DNA of 23,753 nt from a virus: IMG/VR virus record IMGVR_UViG_3300010300_004549, positions 1-23,753 of that record; one strand, 5' to 3'. The position numbers were made by a program, and so were the translations under genes. Shown here in pieces: positions 1 through 8,017 of this stretch. The notes beneath the pieces were generated by a model. The model worked only from the letters and a program-made list of their open reading frames with translations. It was not told the origin of the DNA and did not search any database. Positions within the stretch are counted from its first letter, which is position 1, and each line of letters starts with the position of its first letter.

Positions 1-1
1 G

Positions 2-856
2 CCATGCGAGCTCGCAGTCCGAGCACTTGATGAGCTTCTCGACTACCAGGAATATCCTGTACTAGCTGCAGAACTTTCAACAAAGAATCGTCGACCACTA
101 GGTATTGGTATTATTAATTTTGCATACTGGCTTGCTAAACATAATACAAGCTACACAGATCCAAACTTAGAACTAATTGACGAGTATGCTGAGGCGTGGT
201 CTTACTATTTACTAAAAGCTTCAGCAGATCTAGCCGAGCAAAAAGGTTCTATTCCTTTAATTGATGAGTCAAAATATGGTCATGGTATTTTACCCATTGA
301 TACATATAAAAAAGATGTTGATGAACTAGTAAGAAGAGATTATAATATGGATTGGAGTAGTTTACGTGTACAGATGAAAGAGACTGGTATTCGCAACTCT
401 ACTCTTATGGCATTAATGCCGTCAGAAACCTCTAGTCAAATTAGTAATGCTACTAATGGTGTTGAGCCACCTCGTAGCTACGTCTCTGTTAAACAATCGA
501 AAGACGGTGTATTGAAGCAAGTGGTGCCAGAATATCGTAATTTAAAAAATAAATATGAGCTGCTTTGGGATCAAACTTCACCAGAAGGTTATTTAAAAAT
601 TATGGCTGTTTTACAAAAATATATTGATCAAGGTATATCAGTTAATACTTCTTATAATCCTCAACACTACGAAGATGAAAAGATACCATTAAGTGAAATG
701 CTTCGTCATATGATTATGTTCTACAAGTATGGTGGAAAGCAGTTATATTATTTTAATACATATGATGGTGCAACAGATGATATGGATGAAGGTAAATTGC
801 CAGAGTTATCTCAGACAGAAGTAGATAATGAAGAATGTGAAAGCTGTGTAATATAG
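2..856 (+). CDS. nrdA: Ribonucleoside-diphosphate reductase, large subunit (class Ia), C-terminal part
   Basis: The frame is open from the first bases of the window to a TAG at 854-856, giving about 284 residues of the C-terminal part; the start lies upstream of the window. The protein reduces ribonucleoside diphosphates to deoxyribonucleoside diphosphates together with NrdB in the cytoplasm, supplying dNTPs for phage replication. Recognisable family blocks are LGIGIINFAYWLAK, the phosphate-binding stretch MPSETSSQISNATNG followed by EPPRSYVSVKQSKDG, and KQLYYFNTYDGA, whose tyrosine pair matches the radical-transfer tyrosines Y730/Y731 of E. coli NrdA. The tail ends CESCVI, a cysteine pair in the place of the swinging redox arm that is recharged by thioredoxin or glutaredoxin. 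The NrdB ribosome-binding site TAGGAGA overlaps its stop, so the two are in one operon. The active-site cysteine region is not in the window. Confidence 0.97.
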   Translation, partial: PCELAVRALDELLDYQEYPVLAAELSTKNRRPLGIGIINFAYWLAKHNTSYTDPNLELIDEYAEAWSYYLLKASADLAEQKGSIPLIDESKYGHGILPIDTYKKDVDELVRRDYNMDWSSLRVQMKETGIRNSTLMALMPSETSSQISNATNGVEPPRSYVSVKQSKDGVLKQVVPEYRNLKNKYELLWDQTSPEGYLKIMAVLQKYIDQGISVNTSYNPQHYEDEKIPLSEMLRHMIMFYKYGGKQLYYFNTYDGATDDMDEGKLPELSQTEVDNEECESCVI

Positions 857-864
857 GAGATAAC

Positions 865-1998
865 ATGCAGTCAGTATTTGATCAAACAAACAAAAAAGAC
901 CAGATTGAAAATGATGCTTTTTTAGATGAAAGCGGCGGTGTAACTATTGCTCGTTTTGATAAACAAAAGCATCCTATCTTTGAAAAACTAACTGATAAAC
1001 AGTTAGGATTTTTCTGGCGGCCAGAAGAAGTAGATGTCTCGCGTGACAGCAAGGACTTTAAAGATCTTTCTGATCATGAACAGCATATTTTTACATCAAA
1101 CCTAAAGCGTCAAATTTTGCTAGATAGTGTGCAAGGTCGAGCTCCTAGTGTTTCTTTTTTACCTGTCGTGTCTATTCCAGAGCTAGAAACATGGATTGAA
1201 ACCTGGTCGTTTAGTGAAACTATTCACAGTAGATCATACACGCATTTAATCCGCAATGTTTATTCTGATCCATCTAAAGTTTTTGATGAGCTTTTAAACA
1301 TAGAAGAAATCGTCGACTGTGCAGAAGATATATCTAAGTATTATGATGATCTCATTGAATATGGTTCTTGGTTTAATTTGTTAGGAGAAGGAACTCATAA
1401 AGTAAATGGCAACAACGTTCAAGTTAACAGATATGATCTCAAGAAAAAAATATGGATGGCAATTAATTCAGTCAACGCTCTGGAAGGTATTCGATTTTAT
1501 GTTTCTTTTGCTTGCAGCTGGGCATTCGCAGAGCTCAAAAAAATGGAAGGTAATGCAAAAATCATTAAACTCATTGCACGCGATGAGAACCTCCATCTAG
1601 CATCTACACAGCATATGCTTAAACTTTTACCTGAACATGATCAAGATTTTAAGAAAATAGAAGCAGAATGTGCAGAAGATGTTCGTGCAATGTTTATAAA
1701 GGCAGTTGAGCAAGAAAAAGAATGGGCAGATTATCTGTTCAAAGATGGTTCTATGATTGGGTTAAATGCTGATCTCTTAAAAGATTACGTTGAATGGATT
1801 GCAGCTCGTCGTATGCGTAAGGCCGGTATTGATTGCCCATACAAGGTACCGCAAGCTAATCCATTGCCCTGGACGCAGAAATGGATTTCAGGTGGTGAAG
1901 TACAAGTAGCACCGCAAGAGACAGAAATAACTTCTTATGTAATAGGTGGAGTAAAAAAAGATATAAACGAAAACAGCTTTCAAGGATTAAGTCTATGA
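865..1998 (+). CDS. nrdB: Ribonucleoside-diphosphate reductase, small (radical) subunit
   Basis: This 377-residue protein has the usual length for class Ia NrdB, the di-iron protein that makes the tyrosyl radical for NrdA. Counting residues, D87, E118, H121 and radical tyrosine Y125 match E. coli D84, E115, H118 and Y122 with a constant offset of three. The other iron ligands lie in SVNALEGIRFYVSF and in ARDENLHLA. The C-terminal part VQVAPQETEITSYVIGG carries the tyrosine that in E. coli (Y356) passes the radical to NrdA, and the protein ends in an acidic, flexible tail that docks on the large subunit. The ATG at 865 follows a good Shine-Dalgarno sequence (TAGGAGA). The stop overlaps the glutaredoxin start by 4 nt. 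It appears complete, without an intron or homing endonuclease, which often interrupt nrd genes in T4-like phages. Confidence 0.98.
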   Translation: MQSVFDQTNKKDQIENDAFLDESGGVTIARFDKQKHPIFEKLTDKQLGFFWRPEEVDVSRDSKDFKDLSDHEQHIFTSNLKRQILLDSVQGRAPSVSFLPVVSIPELETWIETWSFSETIHSRSYTHLIRNVYSDPSKVFDELLNIEEIVDCAEDISKYYDDLIEYGSWFNLLGEGTHKVNGNNVQVNRYDLKKKIWMAINSVNALEGIRFYVSFACSWAFAELKKMEGNAKIIKLIARDENLHLASTQHMLKLLPEHDQDFKKIEAECAEDVRAMFIKAVEQEKEWADYLFKDGSMIGLNADLLKDYVEWIAARRMRKAGIDCPYKVPQANPLPWTQKWISGGEVQVAPQETEITSYVIGGVKKDINENSFQGLSL

Positions 1999-2246
1999 TT
2001 GAGATATGGGGTAAACCTAATTGCAATTACTGCGAGTTAGCTAAAAAGTATTGTGAAGAAAAGCAATTGAAATATACTTATAAAATTCTAGGGGAAGATT
2101 TTACTCGTGAAGAGGTACTAGCAGAATTCCCAGACGCTAAAACGTTCCCTCAAATTAAAATTAACAATAAAGCTATTGGAGGTTATCTTCAGCTACCTTT
2201 ATATATAGAAGATACAGCTTATAACGGTACAGGATATTCTTTGTAA
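1995..2246 (+). CDS. Glutaredoxin
   Basis: An 83-residue protein of one glutaredoxin domain. The redox-active pair is C10-N-Y-C13 just after the first beta strand, and TFPQIKIN near residue 56 contains the cis-proline loop. The G-G pair in KAIGGY matches the glutathione-binding turn. It most likely reduces the C-terminal cysteine pair of the phage NrdA, as glutaredoxins encoded beside nrdAB do in T4-like phages. The ATG overlaps the nrdB stop as ATGA, indicating translational coupling. The active site CNYC is a variant of the usual CPYC. A thioredoxin-like role of the T4 NrdC type is the alternative, but the sequence reads as glutaredoxin. Confidence 0.95.
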   Translation: MIEIWGKPNCNYCELAKKYCEEKQLKYTYKILGEDFTREEVLAEFPDAKTFPQIKINNKAIGGYLQLPLYIEDTAYNGTGYSL

Positions 2247-2273
2247 TTTTTATAATTGTAAAAGGTGATATAG

Positions 2274-2699
2274 TTGTCTAGAAAAATAGGAATAACTTTT
2301 TCAGCATTTGATTTACTTCACGCAGGTCATATTCAGATGCTAAAAGATGCTAAAGATCAATGTGACTATTTAATTTGTGGTCTTCAAGTCGACCCAGCTA
2401 TAGATCGCAATACAAAAAATTCTCCAGTACAGAGTCTCGTTGAAAGATATATACAACTAGCAGCTGTTAAGTATGTAGACGAGATAATTCCTTACGAGTC
2501 AGAAGACGATCTTAACGATATTTTAGAGATACTTCCTGTTAGTATAAGAATACTAGGAGAAGAATATCGTGAGAAAGATTTTACTGGTAAAGATGTTTGC
2601 AGACGACTTGGCATTGAATTGTTTTTTAATAAACGAGACCATAGATTTAGTTCATCATCATTGAGGAAAAGAATCAGTCAACACAAGGATTTTATATGA
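2274..2699 (+). CDS. HxGH nucleotidyltransferase (cytidylyltransferase-like)
   Basis: A 141-residue single-domain member of the nucleotidyltransferase superfamily to which glycerol-3-phosphate cytidylyltransferase and the HldE C-terminal domain belong. The nucleotide-binding signature is H16-A-G-H19 after the first strand (FSAFDLLHAGH), and the second signature appears near the C terminus as SSSSLRKRI (126-134), in the place of the family's ISTSxLRxRI. It should join a nucleotide monophosphate to a phosphorylated small molecule with release of pyrophosphate; the substrate cannot be told. The start is TTG at 2274, preceded by AAGGTGA. It lies between the nrd genes and the 12-kb glycan block, so it may supply an activated precursor to that block. 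It is one of three small HxGH enzymes in the window. Confidence 0.85.
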   Translation: MSRKIGITFSAFDLLHAGHIQMLKDAKDQCDYLICGLQVDPAIDRNTKNSPVQSLVERYIQLAAVKYVDEIIPYESEDDLNDILEILPVSIRILGEEYREKDFTGKDVCRRLGIELFFNKRDHRFSSSSLRKRISQHKDFI

Positions 2700-2875
2700 G
2701 TAAAAAAGTAGCAGAGGAATTTTGTTGTGACGCTTGCGGGGCGGAATATACCGTCACTTACGTTCATGAAGAGATAATGGAAGAGCCTAAGTTCTGTCCA
2801 TTTTGCGCAAATGAATTAGAAACATTTGATATAGAAGATGAGTTTCAAGGCGAATTAAATTTCGAAGACGACTAA
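2696..2875 (+). CDS. Small zinc-ribbon protein
   Basis: A 59-residue open frame that starts as ATGA overlapping the previous stop and ends TAATG, sharing one base with the next start. This makes a continuous coupled series and is strong support for a real gene despite its size. It has two cysteine knuckles, CDAC near residues 11-14 and CPFC near 34-37, which together should hold one zinc ion, followed by a strongly acidic tail (DIEDEF...NFEDD). The function is unknown. Zinc ribbons of this size in T4-like phages may bind nucleic acid or host transcription or translation proteins, but the acidic tail argues against direct DNA binding by the whole protein. Confidence 0.8.
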   Translation: MSKKVAEEFCCDACGAEYTVTYVHEEIMEEPKFCPFCANELETFDIEDEFQGELNFEDD

Positions 2876-3312
2876 TGTGGACATATGAAGGTAAAGAGTT
2901 TACCTCCGATATGATTGAAGATAATTTTGGTTTTGTTTATGAGATAGTTGATTTAGATAATGGTAAAAAATATATTGGTAAAAAATGGTTTTGGAATACT
3001 CGAAAGAGACCCCCATTAAAAGGTAAAACAAGAAAAAGAACTATTACAATTGAATCTGATTGGCAGGATTATTATGGCTCAAGTGAAGAGGTAAAACTTT
3101 TAGTAGAGCAGAAAGGTTCTGAAAGATTTGTAAGATCTATTATACGCCTTTGTAAAAGCAAAGGTGAATGTACTTATTTCGAAGCAAAGATTCAATTTGA
3201 AAGAGACGTGCTTTTAAGCGATGATTACTATAATGAATTTATAGGTTGTAAAATACATTCTAGACATGTGAGTGGGTTGAAAAATGAAAGTAACAGAAGC
3301 AGAGACCCCTGA
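2875..3312 (+). CDS. SegE-like GIY-YIG nuclease-domain protein
   Basis: A 145-residue protein with a GIY-YIG nuclease fold signature near the N terminus: GFVYEIVD (19-26, the GIY strand) followed by KYIGKK (32-37, the YIG strand). Downstream are the conserved stretches PPLKGKTRKR, ESDWQDYYGSS and CTYFEAKIQFERDVLL, the last with a glutamate suited to metal binding. This order matches the SegE-type putative endonucleases found in many T4-like phages. The family is named after a homing enzyme, but it occurs as a fixed, intron-less gene in many marine T4-like phages, so a role in repair or nicking is as likely as mobility. It starts in a TAATG overlap with the zinc-ribbon gene; its 3' end overlaps the following glycosyltransferase by 29 nt. 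Confidence 0.85.
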   Translation: MWTYEGKEFTSDMIEDNFGFVYEIVDLDNGKKYIGKKWFWNTRKRPPLKGKTRKRTITIESDWQDYYGSSEEVKLLVEQKGSERFVRSIIRLCKSKGECTYFEAKIQFERDVLLSDDYYNEFIGCKIHSRHVSGLKNESNRSRDP

Positions 3313-4348
3313 AGGAAGATTAGTAAAGAAGTCTAACTTTAGAGAATATGCAATTAGTGGTAGAGAGTTTAGATATAGAGCTCCACCTTGCGAGATTATA
3401 ACATTTGATAATGCAATGGCTGTTAGTGGTTCTTGGGAGCATGGTTTAGCAGGTATTATTAAAGATAAAAAATTTTACCATAAACGTTTTACTAAAGACG
3501 CTCAAAACTTTAGAACAAAAAGCCCTTTCTGGTCAAATGCTTCAGGCACGTTTGATTTGAATATAGAGTGCTGTGAATTAAAACAAGTACCAGAATGCTT
3601 TACCTGGTTTAATATTGGTTTATACTGGCATTGGTTTCTTGAAGATCTTCCATTGATTGAAGCATTTAGAACTATCCCCGACATTCCAATTTATACTAAT
3701 CACTTAACTAATTTTCAATTACAAAGCCTGTCTTTTTTTCCAGATATAGAAAGAAGAGTAGTCCAAGTTGATACACCGATTATTTTAAATTGCTCCAAGG
3801 TTCATGTTGTTACTTACCCTGCTATTTCTTATAGAGGTAAGGCAGCAACATGGGCGGTTGAGTTTCTACGAGATAATTTAAAAGGATCGTATGTTGAGGA
3901 CGGTCCAAAAAGAATTTATATCTCTAGAAATGATGCAGTGGCTCGAAACGTAGATAATGAAAGTGAAGTTATTGAAACGCTTGTTAATGATTATGGATTT
4001 TTCCCTATGAATACTCATAAAGATAATTCTATGTCAGGTATGAGTTTACAAGAAAAATTAAATATGTATGCAACAGCAGATGTTGTAGTAAGCCCTACAG
4101 GTGCTGGTCTAACACATTCACACGCTATGGAACCAGGCTCTACAGTTATAGACTTTAATCATCCGTTCGAAATAAATGAAGAATGTGGGTGGAATAACAT
4201 TGCCATACCATGTGGTTTAAATTGGCATACTTTTGCTGCTCATACAACATCTATGTCAGCAAGACCTAAGCTTAAAAACTCTCACATGCGAGTAAGTATA
4301 AATGACTTGAGAGAAACATTGGATAATGCACTTAGTAAAACATCTTAA
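3284..4348 (+). CDS. GT61-family glycosyltransferase
   Basis: A 354-residue protein resembling the DUF563/GT61 family, which adds sugars to glycans or glycoproteins. Matching blocks are LYWHWFLEDLP (113-123), KRIYISRND (209-217), LQEKLNMYATADVVVSPTGAGLTH (255-278) and PGSTVIDF (284-291); the aromatic-His-aromatic stretch, the (R/K)xYISR strand and the hGAGLTH loop are hallmarks of the family. No signal peptide or membrane segment is seen, so it probably acts in the infected cell's cytoplasm. It is the first gene of the 12-kb accessory block, and its start lies 29 nt inside the SegE-like gene. The donor and acceptor cannot be predicted. Confidence 0.88.
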   Translation: MKVTEAETPEGRLVKKSNFREYAISGREFRYRAPPCEIITFDNAMAVSGSWEHGLAGIIKDKKFYHKRFTKDAQNFRTKSPFWSNASGTFDLNIECCELKQVPECFTWFNIGLYWHWFLEDLPLIEAFRTIPDIPIYTNHLTNFQLQSLSFFPDIERRVVQVDTPIILNCSKVHVVTYPAISYRGKAATWAVEFLRDNLKGSYVEDGPKRIYISRNDAVARNVDNESEVIETLVNDYGFFPMNTHKDNSMSGMSLQEKLNMYATADVVVSPTGAGLTHSHAMEPGSTVIDFNHPFEINEECGWNNIAIPCGLNWHTFAAHTTSMSARPKLKNSHMRVSINDLRETLDNALSKTS

Positions 4349-5066
4349 AGGTCATTCTGGTGCTACTGTATCGTTATATAAAGATCAAGATACTTATAAG
4401 GTAGTTAAAGAAAACTATAATAAAGCACGTGAGAGCGTGGAGATCCTTAGGTCTCTCCCATTTCCTACACCAGCTGTATATGAAGTAACAGATAATAAAA
4501 TTGTTATGGAGTATATAAGCGGGCAGGATATGGCGTCATATCTTTTATCTGCATCAGAGAGAGAAATCAATAATCTTATAGAATTTTTATCTAATTATAT
4601 AAATTGGTGTTTAGATAATTCTGAGCAATACAACTTTAATTATGAACTGCTAGATAAAGTAGAAAGTATTGGTAAGCATATTAATTTAAACTTCTTGATT
4701 AATAAGCTAGATTTTGAAATGCCTAGAAGTACTATACATGGTGATTTTACTCTGGAAAATATAATGTACGCTAACGACAAGTTTTATCTAATAGATGCCA
4801 ACCCTACTAATCTTAATAGTATTTATTTTGATGCTAATAAATTAAGACAAGATATAGATGCTTTATGGTTTGTAAGAAGAGAAAAAAACAAATTACATTA
4901 TAGAATTGTCTGTGAAAAAATTAGTAAAGAGCTGAAAAAACGCTTTAACTTTATGCAGAATGATGATATAATGACATTAATGTTAGCAAGAATCTTACCT
5001 TACTGTAAAGACAGCTTTACTAGTAATTTTTTAACTAAGGAAATAGAAAAGATATGGCAGTTATAA
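4326..5066 (+). CDS. Aminoglycoside/choline kinase-fold small-molecule kinase
   Basis: A 246-residue protein with a compact protein-kinase-like fold of the APH/choline kinase type. The N-terminal strands GATVSLYKD and TYKVVKE look like the nucleotide loop and the ATP-binding lysine. The catalytic loop is HGDFTLENIM (138-147; D140 catalytic, N145 metal-binding), and LIDANP (156-160, with D157) replaces the DFG-type metal motif. Families with this fold phosphorylate antibiotics, choline, ethanolamine or sugars. The gene overlaps its neighbours by 23 nt and 13 nt and is followed directly by a nucleotidyltransferase, as choline kinase LicA is paired with cytidylyltransferase LicC in phosphocholine-decorating loci. 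That comparison is an inference from order and fold only. Confidence 0.82.
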   Translation: MHLVKHLKGHSGATVSLYKDQDTYKVVKENYNKARESVEILRSLPFPTPAVYEVTDNKIVMEYISGQDMASYLLSASEREINNLIEFLSNYINWCLDNSEQYNFNYELLDKVESIGKHINLNFLINKLDFEMPRSTIHGDFTLENIMYANDKFYLIDANPTNLNSIYFDANKLRQDIDALWFVRREKNKLHYRIVCEKISKELKKRFNFMQNDDIMTLMLARILPYCKDSFTSNFLTKEIEKIWQL

Positions 5067-6094
5067 TTCCGTGTGCTGGTCGAAGTTCCAGGTTTCCGGG
5101 TACCAGACCCAAGTATCTACTAACTTTATACAATGGACAGTTAATGGTAGAAAAAGCTGTCGATCCTTATATTGCTACAGAAGATATTCATATAATTATA
5201 TTAGCAGAACACGCAGAGCAGTATGATGCTTTATCAGCATTACAGAGAATATATAAGCAGCAACCTAATGTTAATATTCATGTATTAGATGAAGCAACTT
5301 CAGGTCCAGCAGAAACCGTTTATCAGGTAGCTAAGAATATAAATCCTAACGAGCCTATCTTAATTCAAGACTGTGATAGTTTTTTTGATGGTAAAGTATC
5401 TCGATCCAATCAAGTCAGTGTTGCCGATTTAAGAAAGTTTAAAGATGTTACTAACGTAGCAGCTAAGTCTTACGCAGTATTAAATGAACAAGATATGCTC
5501 ACTAATATTGTAGAAAAATCTGTATCGAGTAATTATATTTGTGTAGGAGGATATGAATTTGCTTCTGCTGCAGAGTTTTGCTCAAACTTTGAAACTCTTA
5601 AAGAATATGCAAAAGGAGCAGAAATATTTGTATCTCATATTATAAAGAATATGCTTCACGATTCTTCTTTTAACATACACCAAGTTAGTGAGTTTATTGA
5701 TTGCGGAACATATAACGAATTTGTTAAATATAATCAATCTAAACCAACTATTTTTTGCGATTTAGATGGTACGGTATTTTATAATCAGTCACACCATTTT
5801 AGCAATAACTATGATAACGAGCCAGAACCTATTCCATCAGCTGTAGAATATCTTCTTAAAAAACAAGAGAAAGGATGTAAAATTGTCTTTACAACATCTC
5901 GACCTGATGAATATACAGAAATTACAATAGAAGCGCTTAAAAAATGCGGATTCAAAAATGTAAGCGTTCTTTTTAATATGCCACATTCACCACGGATGGT
6001 GATAAATGATAACAGTAAAACTAATCCGTACCCAACTGCATTGGCTATGAATGTGCCTAGAGATGATAAATCATATTGGGAGAAAATAACTTGA
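5054..6094 (+). CDS. NTP-transferase / HAD phosphatase fusion
   Basis: A 346-residue two-domain protein. Residues 1 to about 225 form a sugar-nucleotidyltransferase-like Rossmann domain: IIPCAGRSSRFPGTRPKYLL (4-23) is the nucleotide-binding loop with its conserved G, R and K, and TSGPAET (82-88) with QDCDSF (105-110) are the base-binding and metal-binding segments. Residues 230 to 346 form a HAD phosphatase domain: FCDLDGT (234-240, nucleophile D236), FTTSR (279-283) and VINDNSK (316-322, metal acidic residue). The second half resembles capsule-biosynthesis phosphatases. One polypeptide could therefore activate a sugar or alcohol phosphate with a nucleotide and remove a phosphate in the same pathway, as in the separate heptose guanylyltransferase and GmhB steps. 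Substrates are unknown. It overlaps the kinase gene upstream and the oxygenase gene downstream. Confidence 0.85.
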   Translation: MAVIIPCAGRSSRFPGTRPKYLLTLYNGQLMVEKAVDPYIATEDIHIIILAEHAEQYDALSALQRIYKQQPNVNIHVLDEATSGPAETVYQVAKNINPNEPILIQDCDSFFDGKVSRSNQVSVADLRKFKDVTNVAAKSYAVLNEQDMLTNIVEKSVSSNYICVGGYEFASAAEFCSNFETLKEYAKGAEIFVSHIIKNMLHDSSFNIHQVSEFIDCGTYNEFVKYNQSKPTIFCDLDGTVFYNQSHHFSNNYDNEPEPIPSAVEYLLKKQEKGCKIVFTTSRPDEYTEITIEALKKCGFKNVSVLFNMPHSPRMVINDNSKTNPYPTALAMNVPRDDKSYWEKIT

Positions 6095-7086
6095 TAACTT
6101 TTACCGAATTTGCAGAAAGAAAAGGACTTCTAAGTGCAGAGGTACTAAAGCGAGTTAACGCTTTAGAAAGTAATTTAAATAGAGAAAATTTTAAAGATTC
6201 AGCCATTGGAATGTTTATGGCTGTCTTCGAAGAATACCCTGACGAGGATATATTTACCGGTCATAAATTTTTTCATACTAAAGTAGTTAAACCTTCATTT
6301 ACACGCGTAGATCTTATGGAAAAAGGTTTACATGCTTTTCGCATGGTTATGGCTCGACACGCTGAGCGACTACGAGCTCCTGGGATTGAGCAATTCGACA
6401 CTGAAGGTCTTCTTGTGTATGAGGATTTTTGTAGTGACGAGCATCATGAAAGAATTAAATCTGAAATAGAAAATAATTTTCCTAATATAGAAAATAAGCA
6501 ACCAGTAAATAGTTTCGATCAAATTATTAAATATAATGGTTTAAACCGATTAGTAAATGGATCAAGATTGTTTGAAATATGTGCTGAAGCAGCTCATAGA
6601 AAGATCAGAGACAAAGCAGCTCGAGCCCATTTTGAGCATACTACCTATATACAAAGACTTGTAAATGAACCTGGTAACGGAGATATACAAAAAGTATGTC
6701 ACAGTGATGTTTTTTACCCCTGTGTAAAATATTGGTATTTTCCTGATGCTGTAGAAGAAGATCAAGGACCTTTTTTGTTCGCACGTAATAGTGTAGAATT
6801 AAACTATGAAAGATTAGATTTTCATTATACTCAGTCTGTAGAAGTAGTAAAAGATACGTGGGATCGAAGACGTAATAAAGGTCATGGAGAAGGTTCGTTT
6901 AGAGCGATTAATGATGACTTAGATAAAATGGGTCTTAAATTAGAACCCGTAACATGTAAACCAAATACTTTAGTAATTGCTAATACTAGCGGCTTTCATT
7001 GCAGAGGCGACGCAAAACAAAAACATATTAGAAGCGCGCTGCATGGAGCTATTCGAGTTGAAACCCCTTATGACACCTACGCTTAA
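6091..7086 (+). CDS. 2-oxoglutarate/Fe(II)-dependent dioxygenase, PhyH-like
   Basis: A 331-residue protein whose C-terminal half matches the double-stranded beta-helix dioxygenases. The iron triad is proposed as H204-x-D206 (in KVCHSDVFYPCVKYWYFP) and H303 (in ANTSGFHCRG), with a 2-oxoglutarate-binding arginine at R305 or R314. GPFLFARNS after the first motif fits the phytanoyl-CoA hydroxylase-like subfamily. The N-terminal 110 residues are not recognised. The start chosen is TTG at 6091, which gives a 4-nt overlap with the previous stop and has GGGAGA seven bases upstream; a TTG at 6076 is possible. It probably hydroxylates or oxidises a small molecule or sugar nucleotide, since it lies between the nucleotidyltransferase fusion and the radical SAM gene. 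Confidence 0.83.
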   Translation: MITFTEFAERKGLLSAEVLKRVNALESNLNRENFKDSAIGMFMAVFEEYPDEDIFTGHKFFHTKVVKPSFTRVDLMEKGLHAFRMVMARHAERLRAPGIEQFDTEGLLVYEDFCSDEHHERIKSEIENNFPNIENKQPVNSFDQIIKYNGLNRLVNGSRLFEICAEAAHRKIRDKAARAHFEHTTYIQRLVNEPGNGDIQKVCHSDVFYPCVKYWYFPDAVEEDQGPFLFARNSVELNYERLDFHYTQSVEVVKDTWDRRRNKGHGEGSFRAINDDLDKMGLKLEPVTCKPNTLVIANTSGFHCRGDAKQKHIRSALHGAIRVETPYDTYA

Positions 7087-8017
7087 ACCTATAACATATG
7101 CTTATCTAGAAACTACTAATTATTGTAATCTTGATTGCAGTTTTTGTAACCGTAAAGATGTGATCGGCCCTCTAAAACATATGCCCTTAGATCAATGGGT
7201 AGAGTTATTAGAGAAAATTAAACACCACCCTATTAAAGAAGCTAAACTAATGGGCATGGGTGAGCCGTTCTTACATCCTAAATTTGATGAGATTTGTAGA
7301 TTGTGGAAAGAGTATTTTCCTGACTCTTTTCTTATTGTTGCTACTAACTGTCAATATAAATTTACTCAAAAAATTGAGCGAGCTTTTCAACATATTGATT
7401 TAGTATATTTTAGTATTGATGGTTATAAAGAGTCTTATGAAAGAGATCGCTCTCCTGCCAAGTGGGAGAAACTAATGACCTTCTTAGAAGGATTTAAAGA
7501 AGTTAATAGAGGACGGTCTAGAGTAACTTGTAATTATGTTGTCAATCCAGACAATATCCAGGACATTCAAACAATCTATGATGAGATTGTTGTACCGTAT
7601 GGATTAGAAGAACTTAGGCTAAACATTGCTCAATGCTGGGAAGAAGGCGGCTCTATGAATGATAGTTATAGTGAAGAGCAGCTTACCTACTTAAGAGACA
7701 ATTGGCAAGAAAATATTAAAGGTAAATCTGAATGGAACTTTGATAAGTGTTTCTGGCCTCAAGAAGGTCTCTATACTACTGTAGAAGGTAGAGTATTAAT
7801 GTGTGCTCTTAATACAGAAGCTAAAAGCTTTGGAAATATTTTTGAACAGGACTTAGATGATATAAGAAATAGTTTAGATTATCAGGCTGTAAAGCATGGA
7901 TGTGAAACTAATTGTCCTACTAAGCACTGTCAAACCTGTTCATATAAACAATTAGTGCCGATTTTGAATAAGCTAGGTGTACATAATGAAGTATCGGAAG
8001 CATCTCGACAAAGTTGA
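7070..8017 (+). CDS. Radical SAM protein with SPASM-like C-terminal cysteines
   Basis: A 315-residue protein. The radical SAM cluster motif C19-x3-C23-x2-C26 sits in NYCNLDCSFCNRKD; MGMGEPFLHP is the SAM-binding GGEP-type strand and FSIDGY the next core strand. The C-terminal region has further cysteines at about 227, 245, 278, 282, 287 and 290, spaced like a SPASM or twitch domain holding auxiliary Fe-S clusters. Proteins of this type modify peptides, sugars or cofactors by radical chemistry. The ATG at 7070 is preferred because it leaves only a 17-nt overlap with the oxygenase; an ATG at 7043 is possible. A peptide (RiPP) maturation role is usual for SPASM enzymes, but no precursor peptide is visible nearby, and the neighbours suggest a carbohydrate or aminated small molecule. 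Confidence 0.9.
   Translation: MTPTLKPITYAYLETTNYCNLDCSFCNRKDVIGPLKHMPLDQWVELLEKIKHHPIKEAKLMGMGEPFLHPKFDEICRLWKEYFPDSFLIVATNCQYKFTQKIERAFQHIDLVYFSIDGYKESYERDRSPAKWEKLMTFLEGFKEVNRGRSRVTCNYVVNPDNIQDIQTIYDEIVVPYGLEELRLNIAQCWEEGGSMNDSYSEEQLTYLRDNWQENIKGKSEWNFDKCFWPQEGLYTTVEGRVLMCALNTEAKSFGNIFEQDLDDIRNSLDYQAVKHGCETNCPTKHCQTCSYKQLVPILNKLGVHNEVSEASRQS

Noticed and set aside
2251-2256. TATAAT in the short gap before the 2274 nucleotidyltransferase
   Set aside because: No -35 like hexamer is found at 16 to 18 bases upstream, unlike the three accepted promoters.
2875-3312. SegE-like gene as a recent homing insertion
   Set aside because: It is coupled by overlap on both sides and fits the reading order, which is not expected of a recently inserted free-standing homing gene.
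6977-7069. N-terminal extension of the radical SAM protein
   Set aside because: It would overlap the oxygenase gene by 110 nt and contains no family sequence; the core strand begins just after ATG 7070.
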